A stretch of 64,000 nucleotides of DNA from positions 72,295,687-72,359,686 of the forward strand of contig NC_088206.1 in the NCBI RefSeq assembly GCF_037126465.1. The letters are read 5' to 3'. Position 1 is the first letter of the stretch; each line of letters begins with the position of its first letter. Positions 44,310 to 57,095 of this stretch are shown in pieces. Under the pieces are notes generated by a model. It saw only the letters and a list, made by a program, of their open reading frames with translations, ran no database searches and was not told where the DNA came from. The stretch is from Ornithodoros turicata (taxonomy: Eukaryota > Arthropoda > Arachnida > Ixodida > Argasidae). The position numbers were made by a program, and so were the translations under genes.

Positions 44310-45075
44310 AGTTGCCACTCCGGAGGTGGAATGATTCCGGAATCATTCCAGATTTAGCCCAACCCGGAATGGAATTGGAATGGAATGGCGGAAAACTGTC
44401 CTAGGAATGGGAATGGAATGGTCTGGGTGCCCCGGTGGCAGTTTTGGTTTCAACGTGCTGGTTTCTGCCCTTTGCACCGCACCTGCACACGGTCAAGAGT
44501 GAAATAACTTAGTCTTTGCGCTTTTCCGTGCTGGGTAATGTCAATCTCCTCTATTTTTTTTTTTTTTTGATTGCGTGTTAGCACCGCGAAGCAACTGTGG
44601 CTATGAGCGGCGTACAGATGTGGACAGACGGAGAGAGGACAGCAGGAAGGAGTGGGGGACAGGGGGATTAGTATGCGTCCTGGGCCGACTTCAGGGGGAA
44701 CTGTGCCGACATTCGTCTGGAAAGTCTTCGGAAAACCCAGGGAAAACCTCAGACAGCACAGCCGGCGGTAGGATTCGAACCCACCACCTCCCAGTCTACA
44801 GCACGACCTTGGTTATCACCAACGAGCGGACGCCTTAGCCCACTCGGCCATGCCGCTGGTCAAATCTCCTCTAGCACTGCTGGACTTGCCAATATGGTTA
44901 CCGGTCCCTTTTTCTTTTATTGAGGGAATTAACGGAATTGAATTGGGTCGCCAAAGCCATTCCAGGAGTGGGAACTGACCATCCCTTTTCATTCCGAGGA
45001 ATTGAAAGAAATGGAATTATCGCAAATCTCCATTCCTGGGAATGGAATTGGTACGGAATGGGAGAGCCCATTCCG
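44310..45075. repeat. GGAATGG-rich repeat with SINE inserted
   Basis: GGAATGGAATTGGAATGGAATGG-like motifs and their complements (ATTCC) flank the SINE at 44,554-44,862. Reads like one repeat element with inverted halves. Poly-C and mixed sequence follow. Confidence 0.5.
44554..44862 (-). mobile_element. Full-length tRNA-derived SINE with target duplication
   Basis: Minus strand: head GGCATGGCCGAGTGGGCTAA resembling a class II tRNA (Ser/Leu type), box B GGGTTCGAATCC, shared body, 3' part AGCCACAGTTGCTTCGCGGT and poly-A (poly-T at 44,554-44,568). AATCTCCTCTA flanks it at 44,543-44,553 and 44,863-44,873. It is inserted in the GGAATGG-rich repeat 44,310-45,075. Confidence 0.5.
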
Positions 45076-48000
45076 CAGCCCCTGGTTGACACATCCTTCA
45101 CAAAAGGTGGTGGGTCTTACTCTCCTACTTCGGCAGAACGCGTCCTACTTCAATCGTGTGTCGCACCATACTTTCTTGGTTTAAATTTGGTCCGCACGTG
45201 TTCGCACCCTCTCCTGAACCCCCCCCCCCCCCCCCCCCAGCACCTGTGTCACACACCTGTTTCTGTCGGCATCCGAAACACGCGTCTCATCGACACTCTT
45301 CCCCCTCACAGCAAACAAACCCCCGCATCGTCTCCCATAAATCCCCTCAAAGACGGACGGGGCGTTACGTTTCGGCTTCAAAAAAAAGAAAAGAAAAGAA
45401 GGAAAGAAAAAAAAAAGAAATCGAGCTGCCGATGCTTTCACCTCCGTGACTTCTGAAGCTCCTGGCAGGCCTCACAAAGCGTCCAACTTCTATTGGCGGT
45501 TTATTTACTTTGAGGTGTGTGTATGTGCAGCTTGCTGATATTCCCCGCAGGGGGCGACACCTGCACGAAGGCTCATGTAGGGACAGCTGTGTGAGGGACA
45601 GTCGTGTCTCTCACCGCGGCGGTGGGTATTTGACGATATGGATTGCTGGCGATACGCTTTAGGGCTCTCGCTTCCTTCGGTGTCTTCAGAGTGAGCCGGT
45701 CTGCCGCGGACAAAGTTGTCGTGATATAAACGCCGCGCTGTGGTCGAGTCAAGCTTTTGCGCTTTTTTGTTTCTTGCGTTTTAGTTGAGTAAAGAGAAAG
45801 TGAAATGAACACTCGGGGACGGTAGTGGTTCTTCAGCGCCATCAATTGTTGATGCGTATCGTTCTTTAAATGCAGAACTTTCCTCTATCTCTTTCTTTTT
45901 TTCAAACGGCTTTCCATGATACTGCTAAGTATGTTTCGATGATGAGGTTCGACACGCTTGATTTTGCGTTGGTGGCCATATGGTGACGGTGATGTGATGA
46001 AAAAAAAAAAAAAAAAAGTGAGATATTAGTCGCGACGAACTCGAACTGGCTTTAAGATTAAGATTTTAGTGTTTGAGATTTTAGCGTGTATACGTGTACA
46101 GATGAAGAAAGGACTGTAGACAAAAGTGTCGAGGGAAAAAGTCTCAGGACGAGAGCAGTCTCTGTTCGAAACATCGGCGGATCTCGTCCTGAGAATCTTC
46201 CCGCATCTTCGTTTCTTCGCCGGTTCCCTTGATTTTCTGTTTTTCTGCCGAACATAGGAATGCGTGGAAGACGGGGGGCGGGGGGATGATAGGATTATTG
46301 AAAAAAAAAAGGGAGGAAATGTTAATCAGGTGTAGGACGACTTGTTATTCCTTAAAAGGGAAAAGGAAAACATCACAGACAGGGAGTTAGTATGCGTCCC
46401 GGGCCGACTTCAGGGTCACCATGCTGGGACGTCAGCCGAAAGTATAGCACTGAAAAGTTCAGACAGCACAGATTCGTTTCCACCTCCTCTCAGTTTCCTA
46501 ATATGTCCTTAAACTATCGAACAGATGATGCGTCCACTCAGACACGCATGCTGGATCTTACTTTGCACTGGACCGCGAGCCATAGAAGTATGTACAGACC
46601 GCATGAAGACCGCATCATTAGAAGTATGTATACCAGCGACATGACCGAGCGGGTACATAATTCGTTGGTACACATTGGGTACACCTCGGAGGTCATGCCG
46701 AAGACTGAAAGGTGGTGGGTTCGAATCGCACCAGCGGCTTGTGCTCTCTGAGGTTTTCCCTGGGTTTTCCGACAGACTTTCCAGAACGACTTCGGCATAG
46801 TTACCTCTGAAGTCGAACTGGGAGGCTGGGATGTATACATATGTCCTACCGCGTCCTACTGCCCATGTCTGTACGCCACTCACACACAGAGTTGCTTCTC
46901 TGTGCAACCACGGAATTAAAAAAAAAAAAAACTCAATAGAGTTACACACACGAAGCTGTTACGTGCAGTCGCTTCCACGTGACCACGCCCGATAATTAAC
47001 TATATCGTGATGAGAGTAAACCTTGCGTCACTTGATGTCGATTTCAGCAGCCATGCAGCTTTAACCGTTGGCCGTTGTTGAACACTTCCTCGCAGAAGCG
47101 ACCACATCTGGCACGGAAAACCTCCTCATTGTTAGACAGATTGATTGATTATTTAAAAGAAAACCAGGGAGAAATTGAGCTTGTCTCCTGACTAGTTCTG
47201 CTACTCCCAAAACAAACAAAAGTACCTTCCCCATCCCCAACAATTAGTGTGTTAGTACATTGTTAGACAGAAAAGCTGCATGTATTGCATCGTGTGCGCC
47301 TGCGTGCCGATCCAATCGAAGGTGTTCGTTTGAGCCGCACATAACTTGTCGTAACGCAACACCGCTATTCGATAGCTTTGTTGGGGCACGTCCGCGCACG
47401 TGTCCGAAGCGAGCGTTACGTTGCGTATGTGGGATCAAATATAGAACGTCTTAAAGGCGATGAGGTTTCTGCTGTCTGGGATGACGTCTAGAACGTCTGG
47501 AGACGGCGTGTTTGATTCAACGTTTCACTATAACGTCACGTCTATGATCTTTCTTTTTTTTTTTTTCAATTGAAATACCGGCGGGAATCGCGTCGTCAGC
47601 TTGTGTTGTTTATTGTTTATTGAAGTATGGAATTAAAATGACTAAATACAAAGCTTAGGGATGAAATTATGGTTGTCATTAGCACAGGCTAGTATTGACT
47701 TCCACAGCTCATCCTCAATAACATTAACAGTCAGATAGAAAGACACTGAGAAGCAGTGCAACGACATTAAAAATATTATCCACATACACTTACACTACAA
47801 TTTTACAGCAAAATAATTAAGATGAAAGAATGGTTGAGCTGTTCATCACATAGCGACGTAAGCTGCGCACAAAAACGTCTTCGAAATTGTGTTCGTCTGT
47901 TGTGTGTTTGATGATGATGATGATGATGATAGTGATAATAATGATGATGATCATGATAATAATTTATTGAATCACGAATGTGACTCGGGGCAGAGACAAA

Positions 48001-48177
48001 AAATCATAAAACGTGACGTTTCAGCCTCGCACTCCCAAAACAGAGGGGGGGGGGGTCGAAGTAGGTTGTCGTTGTTGGCCGCACACGACACGAGTGGGCA
48101 TCGTCACGACCATAGCAAAAAGAAAAAAAAAGAAGACAAAAAAAATAAAAAACAGGAGGGAGGAGAGAGCTGGTGAG
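45076..48177. other. Gene-free stretch
   Basis: Only simple repeats and the listed SINE at 46,630. A GAT microsatellite lies at 47,910. No coding sequence recognised. Confidence 0.5.
46630..46932 (+). mobile_element. tRNA-derived SINE with poly-A tail
   Basis: Head ACATGACCGAGCGGGTACAT, box B GGGTTCGAATCGC, GGTTTTCCCTGGGTTTTCC, body, then GAGTTGCTTCTCTGTGCAAC and poly-A at 46,918-46,931. Confidence 0.5.
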
Positions 48178-48438
48178 CTGAACTTCACCGCATAGCACGC
48201 TCCTAGCCAACCATCATCCCGAATGACATCTTTCTCTCCCCTCATAGGTTGAAAACGGGAGGCGTACGCCTTTTTGTAACAATTATCCGGTTACTGTATG
48301 TTAATTGTCACAAAAGAAAACGAAAGAAAGAAAGGCGAACGTCCCTCGCTTTCCACAAATCAACGAGAGTGATGAAGGCATCACGCTGTACAATGGTTGA
48401 CCTTCAGCGTGCACTGCGGTGAAATTCTGCTTGAAGAG
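48178..48438. mobile_element. TA-MITE family 1, degenerate copy
   Basis: Retains CTTCACCGCATAGCACGCTC, the core GGAGGCGTACGCC and a recognisable right arm, but has many substitutions and an AAAG-rich insertion in the centre. Probably the oldest copy in the window. Confidence 0.5.
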
Positions 48439-49095
48439 CTCCGAACCGTTACTTCCCATCTTTCTTTATCAACAACAATAGTAATGAGAAAGAAAAATCT
48501 TTTCGTCCGATTTCGTCCACCTTACAAATTAATTTATTTTTCACATTGAAAAAAAAAAAAAAGAAGAAAGAAGAAGAAACGACTTCAGACAATTCGCCTA
48601 CCCTCGTTCTCACTCGACTTGAACATCGATTTTCATGTCTTCGATAGTTATTTGTTGAGCGTGCTTTGAGCATGTGTATATATCACCTCGAGCTGTTACA
48701 GCCGAAAATTTCGCTTCCACGCTGTTTTTAAAGGAAGTTGTTAAACGAGGACAAAATTATTAATAAATGGACGAATATCTCCAATTTATAACGCAGTCCT
48801 AATACTCGTCGGATCGTCATTGCAACCACATGTGTAGTTCTAAATAGCACGAACGAATGCCATTCAGTGTGAATGTCATTCGCTGGAAATGACACTGAAT
48901 TTCCCGTCTGACAAGGGTACAGGACGGATGTCAGCAATTTCCTTTTTGGCATCGCTACTTCTTCCTGTTTAATTTGTCGCCCCTTCACTAGTTTAGTTAA
49001 AGTTCAGTTAATGATTTTAGTATCACGTCCACGAGAAACGCGGAGTGAAAAGTCAAAATGAGAAAAAGACCGGGGAACAAAAGTCTGGTAAAGAG

Positions 49096-49512
49096 CACGA
49101 CCTACTAGATTTTTACGACCATATCATAATCGGCAACCCCTATGAGGAGCCCGTCCGCACGATCCGCTAGGGGCGCTACTCATCGGCCCGCGAGATCTAT
49201 ACATTGTGATTGGACAATAGAAATTTGAATTTTGAACGCGCAGAAGCGGACGTACGACTACCGTAGCAGACGACAGCAACAGCTCCCATGAAAACGCGTA
49301 GGATGATGATGATGATAATCGACTTTAGAATGAAACATCTTCTGTGGGACATCCACCGCTCGTATAAAAATACTAGGGTAAGCTGAAGTACAAAGTATTG
49401 TAGATGTTGAGGAAGCAATCACTGGGACGATGAGTGGCGCCACCGCTATCTTCCTAATGCCGTGCTGGGAAAGGGTGCCTATAACGTGGTCGTTATAATC
49501 TCGTAGGTCGTG
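49096..49512. mobile_element. hAT-type MITE, family A, copy 2
   Basis: A 417-bp relative of the element at 31,919, in the opposite orientation, with the same terminal repeats and a perfect 8-bp target duplication GTAAAGAG (49,088-49,095 and 49,513-49,520). Internal sequence is diverged but alignable by eye (CAGACGACAGC, AAGCTGAAGTACAAAGTATT). Confidence 0.5.
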
Positions 49513-50159
49513 GTAAAGAGAGAAGCTGCCGTTGATCCTGTTAGCGAAGCGGCAACCCATTGTGTGACCGCTGCAGGTGCACGGCGGAGTATACAGAGAC
49601 CTATGCAGCAGTCCTACAAAACGCAGCTGCTGTTATTATAGTCTTAAGACGTGGCGCTGATTTATGACATCGCTCTGGGCTTTCCACACGCAGGCCGCCT
49701 CAAGAGTCTCCAAGACCGATTCGTAATCCTATACCTCTGTCGAACACCAGACATATATACGCTCCGAGCGGCTTTCGACGGCGGAATACGGGTTTTGTAT
49801 TGCCACCCGTAGCACACGTGCGTGCGTGAACGTCTCTTTGAACGTCGGATGTGCGTTGCCCAACACGCTGAAAGTTACTACCAATCATCAAGATTCGGAT
49901 TGTCGTGAAACAACTACATATATGAACATGAGTGGCGCTATTGCAGCGTGCTCGAGTACGGCCGGGTACAAACCCGCTAGCTTGTGGGCCACTAAGCGGG
50001 CACTTATCCTCCCACGCCACGACAACGGCATGATTCGGTTATTTCGGTAATTTGGTAATTCGTCAACGTCGGTTTAATAAACGCGACAATAACGACAATT
50101 ATATTCTGACGATGAAGTGGGGAGGTTTTTCACTCTAGGAGTGGAACGCTATACCCAAT

Positions 50160-50250
50160 AGCTAGATTAGGGTCTACGCTAGGGTCTACGCTAGGGTCTA
50201 CGCTAGGGTCTACGCTAGGATCTACGCTAGGATCTACGATTAGGGTCTAG
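50160..50250. repeat. 12-bp tandem repeat GGGTCTACGCTA
   Basis: About seven units, the last degenerating to GGATCTACG and GGGTCTAGGGTC. Confidence 0.5.
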
Positions 50251-50569
50251 GGTCTTAGTGAGTGATGACGATGATGATCGGAGTGGCGATGGCGATCCTG
50301 ATCGTGATGGTGGGAATGTCCGAGGGCGCTGTCGGGGGTCACAATGACTCCTTTAGACCAGTCGCCTAAAACAAAAACCAACTACACGACGTAAGGCCGC
50401 CCTGGAGTGGGCCGCGGTGTCCCACCACCCAGTACCCACCAAGTACACCACACTCGTTACAAATAGGGCTAGCCTTACAGCATAGCTGGTATGGCGATAG
50501 AACGGAGTGAAGGCCACGTTCAGACGTAGCCTGTGGATGAGCGACTTCAGGGCATAGGTCGGCATTTTG

Positions 50570-53500
50570 CTAAGAATTCATTCAACATCACATCATGGTC
50601 AGTTTTCCGCAAAGCCCATCACATCACATCACGGTCATAAACCATCACATCACGAGCCCGTAACTCAACTTCAACCTCAGAATTCATCACTTCATAACCC
50701 ATCATTCAACTTCAACTTCAGAATTCATCACATCATAACCCATTATTCAACTTCAACCTCAGAATTCATCACTTCATAACCCATCATTCAACTTCAACTT
50801 CAGAATTCATCACATCATAACCCATTATTCAACTTCAACTTCAGAACCCATCACATCATTCAACTTCAACTTCAGAATCCATCACATCATAACCCATCAT
50901 TCAACTTCAGAACCCATCATCAGAATTCAACTTCAGATCCCATCGCGGTTTTGAAGTTGAATTCCTATGACGGGTTCTGAAGTCGGTGATGGATTTTGAA
51001 GTTGAAGTTTGTGATGGGGCTTTGAAGTTGAATTCCTATGATGGGTGCTGAAGTCGGTGATGGGGTTTTTGAAGTTGAAGTTTGTGATGGGGTTTTGAAG
51101 TTGAATTCCTATGATGGGTGCTGAAGTCGGTGATGGGGTTTTTGAAGTTGAACTCCAACAAAAGTCTACGTGGGGTGTGCCCGGCTGCAGGAATACGACG
51201 CTAGCGTCCTGCTCGCCTGTGATTGCGTGGGTTTCCTGGTAGTGGCGGCAAAAGCGTAAACGAAGGAGGGGTATGCTGTTTGGAGGGCGCGGTCAGCCTG
51301 CACTCGGTTGGACTTGGAAGCAGGGTTTACCAATGAAGGAGGAAAGGGAGGGATGCCACGTTTGACCTCCGCTGTCGCATGCAAACAGCGGAAGGTGTAT
51401 TGCTTGCGCGGTAGGGTTGTTGCACAATACTGCGCCCGTTGTTGACAAATAAGTTAGCGCATAGCACATTGCGCGTTCATGTGGCTTCGGGTGACCGCTG
51501 ATGGGGTTTTGAAGTTGAATACCAACGAAGGCCTACGTTGGTGTGCCCGGCTGCTCGCTGCTGGAGGATTACGACGTTGGCGTCTTCCTCGCCCTTGTTA
51601 GCGTGGATTTCGTGGTAGTGGGGGCGAAAGCGTAAGCGGAGGAGGGGTATGCTGTTTGGAGGGTGCGGTCGCCTTGCTCTGGGTTGGGCTTGGAAGCAGG
51701 GTGCACCAAGAAAGGAGGAAAGGGAGGGATGCAACGTTTGACCTCCGCTGTCGCATGTGAACGGTGGCGGGAGGTATGATGCTTATGCGGTAGGGTTGTT
51801 GCACAATGTTGCGCCCGTTGTTGACAGCTAAGTGAGCGCATAGCACATTGCAGGTTCATGTGGCTTCGTACGACATCCTTGCCTGCCGGCACATTGAACG
51901 TTCATATGACTTCGTACGATCGCCGTGTCTGCCGGTACATTGCACGATCATGTGGCTTCGTACGTCCGGCTTTTCCGCCGTGCCATTTTTCACTCGTGAC
52001 GCGGAGGTATCTTCGGCTATTAGCTTCGGCATTGGAATACATCGTGGCCAGCCACTCAGTATTACATGAGTTCTTGTGACATGATGCTTACTGACACTGG
52101 AAATAGCCGTCATGAACGAATTCAGCGACTTTTTTTGTAATCACCTTCGCTGGACATATGTTTTTACTCTAATTCTTTCATGCAATACACCACTGCAGTG
52201 GTTTATCCGGAATCCCAAGCAAGGGGCGTGGTCATTATTACAGCTACGTGATAACAGCTTTACACGTATAATTACCGACATGTCATTACAGCTGAAACGG
52301 CAAGCCTCCTTTTTTGCAGGGGGTGTCACAGGGATGTATCGTGGTCTCGATAAATCACTGACACCAAAAACTGAGAATCTCTCCTCGGAGAAGTGTAACC
52401 CATTGTATTCTTCTTCCTCCGAGAAGGGTATATACGGACGAACACTAAGTGAATTCTTAACGACCCAGGCGTTTGGACACATGTAATACATACAGAATGT
52501 GAGGCGGAAATTGAAGTGAAGACTGCAAGGAGCTCGGAAGACCACCAACTTACAGTCCGTGAAACAGTTTCTTTTCCTTTCTCACAATCTATAAATATGT
52601 GTCGACACAGTTTACAACAACTCCCACTCTTACCTGTTTTTATTTGATATTTGAAACAACCTCTCATCATAATCACTTGAGTGTAGTGTTAGTCACTTTT
52701 TGAGGTAACTTCGCAAAAGTATCATGAGCAAAGTTAGAAATTTCTATTCCGCTTCTCGTCCAAGCAGGCAGAACGCACAATGCGGGCTCCATTCTTTTTA
52801 TTTTGCTGCTGAAAAATCCGACGACAGTGACCCCGCCTCTTGCACGTGCGCGGCGCCAGCAGCCTGTCTGCTCCGCCTTGTTGCAGCGCGATGTACTGGG
52901 CAAACGCAATTCCGGCGTGCTTCTGAGTTAGGTCGCAGAAGAGCGTTCGTTTGGTGTGCGTGGAGTGCATTTTTTTACGGGGAACGTGATAAGGCCACTG
53001 GCAAGGTTCTATGAAATGTCCGCCAGGCATCTGCAGTGTCACGCCCATACGCCCAGACCAGACACGAAACGCGAAGCGTTTATGTTCGCTCGGTGCACTC
53101 CAATACACATTTGCCATTCACTCCGCACGCGTTCGCACAAGTAACTGTCACGACACGTGAAGGTCAGACATCGACTAAACATTGTCGGCTTCAAAACCTA
53201 TCCGTCATCTTCAAAATCTATCGCGCAGACTTCAGCTTCAAAACCCATCCCGCTGACTTCCCCGTAAAAACCATCGCGCTGACTTCAAAACCCAACACAC
53301 GGACTTCGACTTCCAAACCCACACACGCTGACTTCAACTTCAAAACCAATCACGCTGACTTCAACTTCAAATCCCACCACACTGACTTCAACTTCAAAAA
53401 CCATCACGCGGACTTCAACTTCAAAACCCATCACGCGGACTTCAACTTCAAAACCCATCACGCGGACTTCAACTTCAAAACCCATCACGCGGACTTCAAC

Positions 53501-53795
53501 TTCAAAACCCATCACGCGGACTTCAACTTCAAATCCCATCACGCGGACTTCAACTTCAAAACCCATCACGCGGACTTCAACTTCAAATCCCGTCATAGCC
53601 CTTCATTCAACTTCAACATCAACTTCACATCACATCATAGCCCTTCATTCAAATTCAACTTCAACTTCACTTCACATCATGCCGCTCATTCAACTTCAAC
53701 TTCAACTTCACATCACATCATGCCCTTCATTCAACATCACATCATTCTCTATGAGGTGATGGTGAATGAAGTCGGTGAAGGCCATCATGAATGAA
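50570..53795. repeat. Composite satellite locus (TTCAACTTCA arrays and a segmental duplication)
   Basis: Array 1 at 50,577-50,945 repeats CATCATTCAACTTCAACTTC / AGAATTCATCACATCATAACC; 50,946-51,155 has the opposite orientation (GAAGTTGAATTCCTATGATG). A ~330-bp segment at 51,166-51,480 is repeated at 51,535-51,865 (GGAGGGGTATGCTGTTTGGA, GGAAAGGGAGGGATGC). Three ~47-bp units with CATGTGGCTTCGTACG follow at 51,845-51,975. Unit 2, 27 bp (CACGCGGACTTCAACTTCAA AACCCAT), is tandem at 53,270-53,600, then TTCAACTTCAACATCA runs to 53,740. The 27-bp unit keeps a 252-codon plus frame and a minus frame open; neither is taken as a gene. Confidence 0.5.
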
Positions 53796-53942
53796 TTCGC
53801 CGACCTATGCTTCAGGGGACGATGAAGCTTTGCAGGCGGCCGGTATGACAGCGCCATACGAGCCATCAAAGCCGGAAGTCAATTACAAATGCAGATCCGT
53901 GCAACGATGAGCCGCAATGCGCATGAGATGTCCCACTAATAC

Positions 53943-54337
53943 TAGAGTCACTAAATAAGCTTCGCTTCGGAGTATCGACACTCATGTCTCCAAGGGAAAG
54001 CAGGAGCGCCATCTTGTTTCCGCACCACACCGGTACCATCGCCATTTTAGGACCAAAGACGGCTAACATAATGCTCGCTGTGGGATAGAGAAGCGTGCAA
54101 TGATTGTTGTGCGATAATCCATGTATTGTCCACCGGAGCGTCCCGAAGATGTTAAGGTGAGCTCAAGGCCGTCAACTGCTGCTTGCAAACGAGAGGAACA
54201 TTTCACCCGCGCACGATAGATGGCATCGTGCGCAGTGCGCTTGCGCGTGGGTAGCGTGGCGGAGAAACAAGATGGCGCATGCCCGCTATTGGAACTCAGT
54301 GTCGACACTCTGAAGCGTAGCTTATTTAGTGACTCTA
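53943..54337. mobile_element. hAT-type MITE, family B, copy 2
   Basis: A 395-bp element with the TAGAGTCACTAAATAAGC termini of the copy at 22,456 and a perfect 8-bp duplication ACTAATAC (53,935-53,942 and 54,338-54,345). The central part is longer and different, so the two copies share ends more than core. Confidence 0.5.
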
Positions 54338-55454
54338 ACTAATACGAGAAGGTACACAATGCTTAAGATGAGCTACGTTTTTTCAGTGCGAATGCATATA
54401 ATTGCTATATTAATGCTATAATGACAGTATTAGTCCAATTTTTGTCCAATATCGCACCGATATTGGCAATACTGGCCCAATAGTTTGTCCAATCTTGGTC
54501 CCAGATTGGACCGGCATTACTAATATTGGGCCAAGATGTTGTGCTGCTTGGGTTGGGGCTCCAAAGCAATGAGCGATCGTCACTGCGCATGCCCGGAGTC
54601 CGAACAATGTTTGGGTTGTTTTCAGAACCAAAACCCTTCAACGGGCAGTGACGACTCCTTCTTTCCTTGGGTACCCAAAGCGCTTGTTCTAAAACTCTCT
54701 AATGCCAGCCCTCTTGAGTCTGAAGAGTGACACTTACATCCTTCATTGAGTGCCACAACACTCCGCCATTAAACAATTTCGCGTGGTAATTAATTCATCA
54801 CACAATCCGCCCTTGACTCGAGCCAGCGACCTCCCTCGAATGAAGGCATCGCCTTTTATTATCCTCCCCCCACTTCCACTCCGCTCTACTCGGAAGAAAG
54901 AACAGACTATACGAAACAAATGTTCAGTAAAGAAGCTTCTATACAAGGACAGCTTTTTGTCTCCGCGAGGTCGCGCTGAAGTCCTCCTTATTCTAATACC
55001 GTCCTTATCGAAGCGGAAGTCGTCACAGCTAGCGTACACTTGTGACAGTGAGGATATGCTCTGTTTGTTTTCCTGTACCCGCCTTTTGGGTCGCATTTTG
55101 AGAACGACAGAAGCCGTCTGGAGCGCACGTGTTCGCGTCCGCTTTTTTTTTCTTGGAATCGAAGGGAAATTTTTTTTCCCGCTTTCTCTTCTTTTCCTCT
55201 GCTCAGGGTGCATGTCTCCCGTACGGCGACAGGTCCCCGTTTCTCGAGTGCGTGCAAAAACATGTGTTCTCGTGTGTATTTGTGGGTTTACTCGCGGGGA
55301 TGATTTGTGAGGAGATGGGTGGCATGCCGGAAAGAAGTTTACGTCGTTTCGGTGTAGTTTTCGGGCGCGAATTTTCCTATTGGCCAAAGGTTTCGGTGGA
55401 GTAGTTGTCGAGCAAAAAATGAAGTTGCGCGAACTATAAGAAACTGGTGAAGGT
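54338..55454. other. GC-rich stretch with overlapping open frames
   Basis: Long frames occur on both strands at 54,743-55,387 (214 codons minus, 186 plus). Composition includes long T runs that would be poly-Lys or poly-Phe. No domain seen on either strand. Could be untranslated leader or promoter sequence; not called as a gene. Confidence 0.5.
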
Positions 55455-55650
55455 GGTGGTGATGATAATGGAAGTGCTTGCCGTAGTCGGCCACACTCGG
55501 GCGGGCAACGTCATGAGTATCGCGCGGGGTGAGAGGGTGAGGTTGGGGGTGTAACTCCACAGGGGACTGTGTCGACGTTCGTTTCGAAGCGTCTGAGGAA
55601 AACCCAGAGAAAATACCCAGTCAGCACAGCGCGTCCGCAGATTGGTACCC
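55455..55650 (-). mobile_element. SINE fragment, minus orientation
   Basis: GGTGGTGGTGATGATAATGG tail, GTCGGCCACACTCGGGCGGG, then GTGTCGACGTTCGTTTCGAA and GAGGAAAACCCAGAGAAAAT on plus; diverged from the reference copy at 40,098. Confidence 0.5.
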
Positions 55651-55714
55651 GGATCACCTAGTTGAGGCGATGTAAAGTGTGCCAAGTCTAAATGATGACT
55701 TGTCACGAGGTAAA

Positions 55715-56010
55715 CGATCCACCCTTCCATTTTTACCTGCAGAGTTGGTGTCGACTTCCAGGTCGCGATAAAGGACGGGAGGTGCTAAGATCGAATCTTG
55801 CCGTCGGCTGCGCTGATCTGTGGCTCTCCCTTTTTGTTTTTATGCCGATTTTACGCAGATATGTCGGCAAAGTTGCGCCGGGAAGTCGACCCTGGACGCA
55901 CACTCCATGCCTCTTGTCCCCATCCTGTTGTCCTCTCTCTTTGCATCTGTCAACACCATCCATGAGCAGAGTTGCTTCGCGGTGCAGATACGGAACTCAA
56001 AAAGCGTTTC
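55715..56010 (+). mobile_element. tRNA-derived SINE, diverged
   Basis: Contains TCGCGATAAAGGACGGGAGG, an altered box B (AGATCGAATCTTG), ATATGTCGGCAAAGTTGCGC, GGACGCACACTCCATGCC and AGAGTTGCTTCGCGGTGCAG. A minus-strand SINE fragment lies just upstream at 55,455-55,650. Confidence 0.5.
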
Positions 56011-56865
56011 TCAACATGGAATGTGGAACATACACCCGCCAGCAAGGAAAACGAACCTAGCAAAATATACATTCACCACGACAAAAAGCACTTTATGACC
56101 CGCTTGTTAGAGACTTTACGCGGAAGAGCGTTGAACCCACCGAAAGTGTGATAAGTTGAAAAGCGCCCGTGTGTCATTTGTCAAAAAGCGAAAACCAGAA
56201 ACGGGACAAACGGGGAGAAAGAAGGCCTCTCAACTCGACCGCGTATAGTTGACAAAGAAAAAAACCACCTTTTGTGACAACCCTCCCCGCTTCATTCCGG
56301 GGATGACTCTGATCTTTTCTCGACGCCGATCCGTGAAATTCAAATTAGTGACTGGACGGGGTAACCTAGAGGGCTTTGTCGCACTTGCAACGTGTTGGTG
56401 CTTGTTCTAGCTTCCAGGTATAACTGTTTAGGCTTCGCCGTGCAATGCAACTTGGGTTTTTTTTTTTCCCACTCATTTCGTTTCGAGCAAAACGTATTTT
56501 GTTGGAGCCATCGCACGATTCAGACTAGTACAGTAACTGGAGTATAGAGGATTTAAGTTACGTATCTTAAATACTTTTGCGAGAGAAAACTTGGTATCTC
56601 GCAAATACTTTCGAAGGTCAGTATTTAGTAACCTAACTTAAATACTTTTTTCAACAACTTCGACTCATTTTCCACTTTACTTCGAAGATACTTCTCTGTG
56701 CGTGACACGGAGGTCGACCGAAAGATTCTCTTTTGTTGAGTTTGAGTTTGAATATATTTAAAAGGGGTAGGTTACTGCAGATATATATGTGTATGTGCAT
56801 GTGTGTTACTGTGATATATATGATGTATATATGTGTGTATATGTGTGATATATATGTGTATATAT

Positions 56866-57095
56866 ACACAGTTTCTGGTTAAGTGCAATAATACTTTTAT
56901 CGCACTTAAGCAAATGTAAATAAATGTATGTTTTTAACGATTGTATCACCCTCTCATGGTCATTTTTATGAAAAGCAACTGTAATATAACTAAGTTACTT
57001 TCTCTCAGTCACTTGACAGTCTACAGTTACTTGACCGAGAAAGTAACTATAACTGCAACTCAGTTACTTTTTAGAAGTAACTTACCGAAGACTGC
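56866..57095. mobile_element. TAACT-rich element, copy 2 (partial)
   Basis: Matches the middle and right end of the element at 30,230 (AGTGCAATAATACTTTTATCG, ACCCTCTCATGGTCATTTTT, CTTTTTAGAAGTAACTTA). The left end is lost in a TATATG-rich microsatellite. Confidence 0.5.

Noticed and set aside
47061..47243. Minus-strand frame with hydrophobic start as the SMOC signal-peptide exon
   Set aside because: The hydrophobic stretch is short, no donor in phase 0 was evident, and part of it is a GATT-flanked dispersed repeat.
50570..51140. CRISPR-like regularly repeated sequence
   Set aside because: Units are contiguous and diverged with no spacers of constant length; the genome is eukaryotic.
53036..53794. 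252-codon plus-strand frame with HADFNFK repeats
   Set aside because: It is a 27-bp minisatellite read in frame; a minus frame is open as well and the composition is low complexity.
54743..55387. 214-codon minus and 186-codon plus frames
   Set aside because: Both strands are open over the same stretch, long T or A runs are included, and no domain could be recognised.
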